Assembly: GCF_031326205.1 (NCBI RefSeq)
Contig: NZ_CP133721.1
Location: 248,001 to 312,000 of the forward strand
DNA length: 64,000 nt
Origin: Flavobacterium sp. 20NA77.7
Lineage (GTDB): Bacteria > Bacteroidota > Bacteroidia > Flavobacteriales > Flavobacteriaceae
Direction of reading: 5' to 3'
Part shown: positions 60,090 to 64,000 of the stretch, in pieces
Layout: every line of letters begins with the position of its first letter
Position numbering within the stretch: the stretch's first letter is position 1
Position numbers and translations under genes: made by a program
The notes under the pieces: model-generated
What the model was told of the DNA's origin: nothing
The model's database searches: none
Seen by the model: only the letters and a program-made list of their open reading frames with translations

Positions 60090-60313
60090 AAAATTATTGG
60101 AAGCGATTTAGCGATTTAGATAAAGGATTAACAGTGTTCTTTATGATTAATCTTTTTTTGGATATTCTCAATAAAAATATTTTAAACTCAGTAATACCGA
60201 TTGAAATAGTAGGCTATCTGTTTTGGCTTAGTTTGGGATTGTTTTTAGGATTTAAGTTATGCAAATATGAGTATAGTCGCACATTAAGAAAACAATCAGA
60301 AGAACAAAAATAA
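60086..60313 (+). CDS. Small two-helix membrane protein, island gene 5
   Basis: No family recognised. The 75-residue protein has hydrophobic segments at about residues 13-33 (KGLTVFFMINLFLDILNKNI) and 36-56 (SVIPIEIVGYLFWLSLGLFL, then GFKLC), and a charged tail CKYEYSRTLRKQSEEQK. Its start is embedded in the stop of gene 4. It is the last island gene, ending seven bases before a strong bidirectional terminator shared with the minus-strand DedA gene. Confidence 0.7.
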   Translation: MKNYWKRFSDLDKGLTVFFMINLFLDILNKNILNSVIPIEIVGYLFWLSLGLFLGFKLCKYEYSRTLRKQSEEQK

Positions 60314-60319
60314 TAAAAC

Positions 60320-60349
60320 AAAAAACCAGCATCTCGTGCTGGTTTTTTT
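60320..60349. terminator. Bidirectional terminator closing the accessory island
   Basis: AAAAAACCAGCA-TCTCG-TGCTGGTTTTTT is a 12-bp stem with T-runs on both strands. It separates island gene 5 from the convergent DedA gene. Confidence 0.92.
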
Positions 60350-60375
60350 ATTGTCTTTTATTATTCACTTTTCAA

Positions 60376-61095
60376 TTAGTTATTCTTCCTTGCTCTTATC
60401 GCTTTCATCACTAGTGGAAAGGTAGTAATGGCAATGAGTAGTAATACAATAGTTTCAATGTGTTGTTTGAGGTCAATATTAAATTTGGTTAAAAATAAAT
60501 CATATAAAAAATGACCTGCAAAAACAAGAGAAAATGACCAAAGTAGCGAACTTATAACATTATAAAGCATAAACTTGCTTTTCTTCATGTGTACAATTCC
60601 CGCAATAATAGGTACAAATGTTCGTACTACTGGTAAAAAACGGGCAAAAACAATAGCTTTTCCACCATGTCTTTCAAAAAATACTTGTGACTGTTCTAAA
60701 TATTTTTTCTTAAATAAAAGGCCATCTTTTTTTTGATATAAGCCTCTTCCACTTGTGGCACCAAACCAATATCCGAAAATATTTCCAATAATTGCCGCTA
60801 ATGCTATGGCTAATGCTACTACGGTAACGTCAGAATAGGTATCTGGAATAAAGCGTAAGGGTGCAGCTAATTTTTCAGCATAAATACCCGATAAAAAAAG
60901 TAAACTATCTCCTGGTAAAAAAAAGCCAGCAAATAAGCCTGTTTCTGCAAATACAATAAAAAGTACCATGTAAATTCCAATAGGAACGCCACTATATTCT
61001 AATGTAATGTAAAATTCAGGGTTAAAAAGCTGTGTCCATTTAAATTTTTGGTCTGTTTCTACAGCTTGAATAATAGTGTTAAAATTAAATTTCAT
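60376..61095 (-). CDS. DedA/SNARE-associated family membrane protein
   Basis: A 239-residue integral membrane protein of the DedA superfamily, which includes undecaprenyl-phosphate flippases and is linked to envelope stress tolerance. Motifs are VFAETGLFAGFFLPGDSLLF (conserved Glu and Asp near the N-terminal re-entrant part), YWFGATSGRGLYQKKDGLLF and the signature ARFLPVVRTFVPIIAGIVHM with the conserved Arg residues. The start was placed at an ATG ten codons inside the longest frame because that extension would overlap the symporter gene by 41 bases; with the chosen start the overlap is 11 bases. Confidence 0.9.
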   Translation of the reverse strand: MKFNFNTIIQAVETDQKFKWTQLFNPEFYITLEYSGVPIGIYMVLFIVFAETGLFAGFFLPGDSLLFLSGIYAEKLAAPLRFIPDTYSDVTVVALAIALAAIIGNIFGYWFGATSGRGLYQKKDGLLFKKKYLEQSQVFFERHGGKAIVFARFLPVVRTFVPIIAGIVHMKKSKFMLYNVISSLLWSFSLVFAGHFLYDLFLTKFNIDLKQHIETIVLLLIAITTFPLVMKAIRARKNN

Positions 61096-62326
61096 GTCGC
61101 TCTGGTTTGGTTTCCCATTTGTCAATTACACTTGTAGCCAAAGCATTTCCTAACACATTTGTCATACTTCTTGCCATATCACAAAAATGGTCAATTGGTA
61201 AAATTAAGGCGATACCTTCAGGAGGAATTCCAAACATAGCACAGGTTGCTACGATTACAATTAAAGAGGCTCTTGGCACGCCTGCAACACCTTTACTGGT
61301 GAGCATTAATATTAATAACATCGTAATTTGTTCACCTAAATCTAGCGGAACATTATACACTTGAGCAATAAAAATACTTGCAAAAGTCATGTACATCATA
61401 CTCCCGTCAAGGTTAAATGAATAACCTAAAGGTAAAATAAACGAAACAATTTTTGGTTGGCAACCAAAACGTTCTAACTCTTCTACCATTTTAGGAAATA
61501 CCGCCTCGCTACTCGTGGTAGAAAACGCAATTAATAACGGACTTTTTATTCTTTGTAATAAAGTAAACAATCGTTTGCCAAGAATTAAATAGCCTAAAAG
61601 CAATAGAACAATCCATAGAACAAGAATGCCAACTAAAAAGGCACCTAAATATTTTGCATATAACGTAAACACTTCAAAACCATGTTTTGCAATAGCACCA
61701 GCTACAGCTCCTAATACACCTAAAGGTGCTGTCCACATAATATAAGTTACCATTTTTAGTACCACATGAGCTACAGCATCTAAAAGTTTAATGATAGGCT
61801 TGGCTTCTTTTTTGCTAAATGCACCTAATGCAAGTCCAAACAATATGGAAAAAATAACAATTTGTAGAATTTCATTGTGTGCAAATGCTTCAAATAAACT
61901 CTTTGGAATAACATGATTAACAAATTCCTCTAAGGAAAATTCATGGGTTTTTTCAACCAATTCTTTAGCTCCTGACGTGTCTCTCAAATCAATATTTGTA
62001 CCTTTTCCTGGTTCAAAGAAATTAACTAAAAGCATACCTAATAATAGCGATATGGAAGAGGCAGATAGAAACCATATCATCGCTTTTCCTCCTACACGAC
62101 CCACCATTTTCATATCGCCCATTTTAGCAATCCCAACAACCAAAGTAGAAAAAACCAATGGCGCAATGATCATTTGTACCAAACGAATGAAAATTGTACC
62201 TAGTAATTTAATGTTTTTAGAAAAAGATGGAATAGCATCAGGAAATTGATAATGGATAATGCCCCCAAGAACTACACCAACAAGTAGTGCTATAATGATG
62301 AGTAAGAAAAGCTTATTGTTTTTCAT
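61085..62326 (-). CDS. Dicarboxylate/amino acid:cation symporter (DAACS family)
   Basis: A secondary transporter of 413 residues and eight helices plus two re-entrant loops, moving glutamate, aspartate or dicarboxylates with Na+ or H+. The first hairpin loop reads AFSTTSSEAVFPKMVEELER (serine-rich). The unwound helix carries PLGYSFNLDGSMMYMTFASI, in the place of the N-M-D-G-T motif of GltPh, and the second hairpin has SKGVAGVPRASLIVI. The L-D-G-S variant differs slightly from textbook members, so substrate prediction is not attempted. It is followed by, and overlaps, the DedA gene. Confidence 0.93.
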   Translation of the reverse strand: MKNNKLFLLIIIALLVGVVLGGIIHYQFPDAIPSFSKNIKLLGTIFIRLVQMIIAPLVFSTLVVGIAKMGDMKMVGRVGGKAMIWFLSASSISLLLGMLLVNFFEPGKGTNIDLRDTSGAKELVEKTHEFSLEEFVNHVIPKSLFEAFAHNEILQIVIFSILFGLALGAFSKKEAKPIIKLLDAVAHVVLKMVTYIMWTAPLGVLGAVAGAIAKHGFEVFTLYAKYLGAFLVGILVLWIVLLLLGYLILGKRLFTLLQRIKSPLLIAFSTTSSEAVFPKMVEELERFGCQPKIVSFILPLGYSFNLDGSMMYMTFASIFIAQVYNVPLDLGEQITMLLILMLTSKGVAGVPRASLIVIVATCAMFGIPPEGIALILPIDHFCDMARSMTNVLGNALATSVIDKWETKPERHEI

Positions 62327-62446
62327 GTGTAAAATTTGATTTTAATAAAAGTACTATGTTGTGTAAATAAATTTATTTGTGTGTGAAAATACACATTTTT
62401 TTTTAAAAATGTACTACTTTTAGCATCGTATTTAAATTTTTTAAAA

Positions 62447-64000
62447 ATGAAAAAATATATTTTACTCGTTATCAGTATGATTAGTATTACTACATCCGCA
62501 CAAGAGATTTTAACGCCAGAAAAACTTTGGCAGTTAGGCAGAATTAATCCATTGGGAATGACCAAAGATGGCAAAAACATACTTTTTAAAGTAGGCATTC
62601 CAAGCATTCAAGAAAATAAAATTGTCTCTACTACGTATACTATACCTGTAAATGGAGGCAAGGCGGTGCAAATTGTTTCTGCGGAAGGGTTAATACACGA
62701 TAAAAATGTATCAAAAGACGGAACCAAAAAAATATTTGATAAAGCGGTAAAAGTGGAAAAATTATTAGGAACAGATTTGTATCCTGAATTAACTAGAACA
62801 ACCGCACAAGTATATTCAGAATTAGATTATCGCCATTGGGATACGTATAATGATGGCACGCATAATCATGTGTTTTATAAAGATTTGGTATCGGGTAAAG
62901 AATTTGATATTATGCCTGATGAGCCTTATGACGCTCCTCAAAAACCACATGGAGGAGATGAAGACTATACTTGGTCGCCCGATGGTACAAAAATCATTTA
63001 TGTATGTAAAAAATTAGCCGGAACGGCTTATGCAAAAAGCACAAATACCGATTTATATGAATATGATTTAGCAACTGGTAAAACAGTAAATTTAACACCT
63101 ACTAATAAAGGATACGACACACATCCTCTTTTTTCACCTTTGGGTGAATTATCTTGGTTGCAAATGAAACGCGATGGTTTTGAAGCGGATAAAAATGATA
63201 TTATAGTAAGACACAATACTATTGATGTTAATTTAACCGAAAATTGGGACGGTACTGTTGATAGTTTTGTATGGTCTAAAGATGGGTATGAAGTCTTTTT
63301 TATAGCTCCTGTAAAAGGCACAAAACAACTCTTTAGTGTTGCATATATTGGAGTTTCTAAAAATGCACATAAAGTAATTCAACTTACAGATGGCGATTTT
63401 GATGTTAATGGAATTGTTGGTTTTACTGAAAATTCAGTAGTAGTATCAAGAACAGATCACAACCATGCAGCAGAGATTTTTTCTTTTGATTTAAAAAAGA
63501 AAGATTGGAATCAACTCACACATGTAAATGATGAAGCCTATGCAAAAATCGGAATGTGTACATCAGAAAAGAGATGGGTAACGACCACAGATGGAAAAAA
63601 AATGTTGGTTTGGGTTATTTTACCACCTAATTTTGATAAAACAAAAAAATATCCAACGCTTTTATATTGTCAAGGCGGACCACAAAGTGCTTTAACGCAA
63701 TCGTATTCATTTCGTTGGAATTTTCAATTAATGGCTTCGCAAGGGTACATTATAGTGGCACCAAACCGAAGAGGTATGCCAGGACATGGTGTAAAATGGA
63801 ACGAACAAATTTCGGGAGATTGGGGCGGACAAGTCATGGACGATTATTTGTCAGCCATTGATGATATCACTAAAGAATCGTATGTAGATAAAAACCGTTT
63901 AGGTGCTGTGGGTGCTAGTTATGGTGGCTATTCGGTATTTCAATTAGCAGGAATTCATAAAAATAGGTTTAAAACATTTATTTCTCATTGTGGTATTTTC
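62447..64000 (+). CDS. S9 family peptidase (acylaminoacyl/dipeptidyl peptidase-like), partial
   Basis: The gene starts at this ATG and is open for 518 codons to the end of the window with no stop. The signal peptide is KKYILLVISMISITTSAQ. The first about 370 residues are a beta-propeller with WSPDGTKIIY, VWSKDGYEVFFI and similar blades. The alpha/beta hydrolase domain follows with TLLYCQGGPQSALTQSYSF, VAPNRRGMPGHGVKWNEQIS and the nucleophile Ser491 in AVGASYGGYSVFQ. It is unlike the S9A enzyme at 54.4 kb, which has a different propeller position. Asp and His of the triad lie beyond the edge. It is divergent from the symporter gene across a 120-base spacer. Confidence 0.95.
   Translation, partial: MKKYILLVISMISITTSAQEILTPEKLWQLGRINPLGMTKDGKNILFKVGIPSIQENKIVSTTYTIPVNGGKAVQIVSAEGLIHDKNVSKDGTKKIFDKAVKVEKLLGTDLYPELTRTTAQVYSELDYRHWDTYNDGTHNHVFYKDLVSGKEFDIMPDEPYDAPQKPHGGDEDYTWSPDGTKIIYVCKKLAGTAYAKSTNTDLYEYDLATGKTVNLTPTNKGYDTHPLFSPLGELSWLQMKRDGFEADKNDIIVRHNTIDVNLTENWDGTVDSFVWSKDGYEVFFIAPVKGTKQLFSVAYIGVSKNAHKVIQLTDGDFDVNGIVGFTENSVVVSRTDHNHAAEIFSFDLKKKDWNQLTHVNDEAYAKIGMCTSEKRWVTTTDGKKMLVWVILPPNFDKTKKYPTLLYCQGGPQSALTQSYSFRWNFQLMASQGYIIVAPNRRGMPGHGVKWNEQISGDWGGQVMDDYLSAIDDITKESYVDKNRLGAVGASYGGYSVFQLAGIHKNRFKTFISHCGIF

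Noticed and set aside
58462..60350. Island spacers as CRISPR repeats or an integron attC array
   Set aside because: The repeats are irregular in length and spacing, there is no integrase or cas gene, and no attC-like simple site was recognised.
62323..62607. 94-codon minus-strand frame in the symporter-peptidase spacer
   Set aside because: It overlaps the signal peptide region of the S9 peptidase gene on the other strand and has low-complexity content.
63028..63861. Short frames at 63028 (minus) and 63667 (plus) near the window end
   Set aside because: Both are shadows of the continuous S9 peptidase frame that runs from 62447 to the window edge without a stop.

Overview
The window is AT-rich chromosomal DNA from a member of the Bacteroidota, most likely a Flavobacteriaceae species close to Flavobacterium. 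The reasons are the protein families present (DUF4270 and DUF4292 lipoproteins, a short NuoG, a bifunctional OlsF-like acyltransferase), the ATP synthase genes split into an A-G block and a separate D-C block, the scarcity of Shine-Dalgarno sequences, and many Bacteroidetes-type -7 boxes of the form TAnnTTTG. No rRNA, tRNA, CRISPR array, insertion sequence or prophage was seen. Apart from one small accessory island the content is housekeeping, and no gene-free stretch reaches 300 bases.

Layout. 1-1.3 kb: end of atpA and atpG. 1.4-9.1 kb: a GNAT gene, then a same-strand run of flippase, dut, sugar nucleotidyltransferase, TPR protein, DUF4292 lipoprotein, EnvC-like protein and a Bax-inhibitor-1 protein (envelope theme). 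9.1-13.3 kb: dusB, a 2-hydroxyacid dehydrogenase, and a TM2/DUF2752/DUF4870-like/M48 group of small membrane proteins. 13.3-18.3 kb: olsF-like acyltransferase (minus), xth, an OmpA lipoprotein and tas. 18.3-23.0 kb: a minus-strand operon panC-panD-flippase-like-esterase-radA. 23.1-27.7 kb: a half-length glycogen-synthase-like protein, DUF4270 lipoprotein and glmS. 27.8-29.7 kb: atpD-atpC. 29.7-34.5 kb: biotin genes bioF, bioD, bioA plus a beta-ketoacyl synthase. 34.5-47.3 kb: a complete 14-gene complex I operon nuoA-N on the minus strand with a good promoter. 47.4-50.6 kb: a cold-shock gene, aspS and a TlpA-like protein. 50.7-56.6 kb: asd, a small CPxC protein, a TonB-dependent receptor and a prolyl oligopeptidase. 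56.6-58.5 kb: mtgA and an FAD oxidoreductase. 58.5-60.35 kb: the accessory island. 60.4-64 kb: DedA protein, dicarboxylate/amino-acid symporter, and the start of an S9 peptidase that runs off the window.

How it fits together. Energy metabolism (F1 ATP synthase parts and complex I), cofactor synthesis (biotin, pantothenate), amino-sugar and peptidoglycan supply (glmS, mtgA, EnvC-like) and envelope lipid or export functions dominate.

The most unusual region is 58.5-60.35 kb. It holds five small genes for secreted or two-helix membrane proteins. The genes are separated by GC-rich repeat modules, and one module appears to carry the orphan 3' end of a lost gene. I read this as a recombination-built array of possible immunity-type genes without a visible toxin. 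That function is an inference, not a demonstration. Second-tier oddities are the KTGGL-less half glycogen synthase, an esterase-like protein with Asp at the nucleophile position, repeat arrays in both ATP synthase spacers, and a ketosynthase overlapping bioA.
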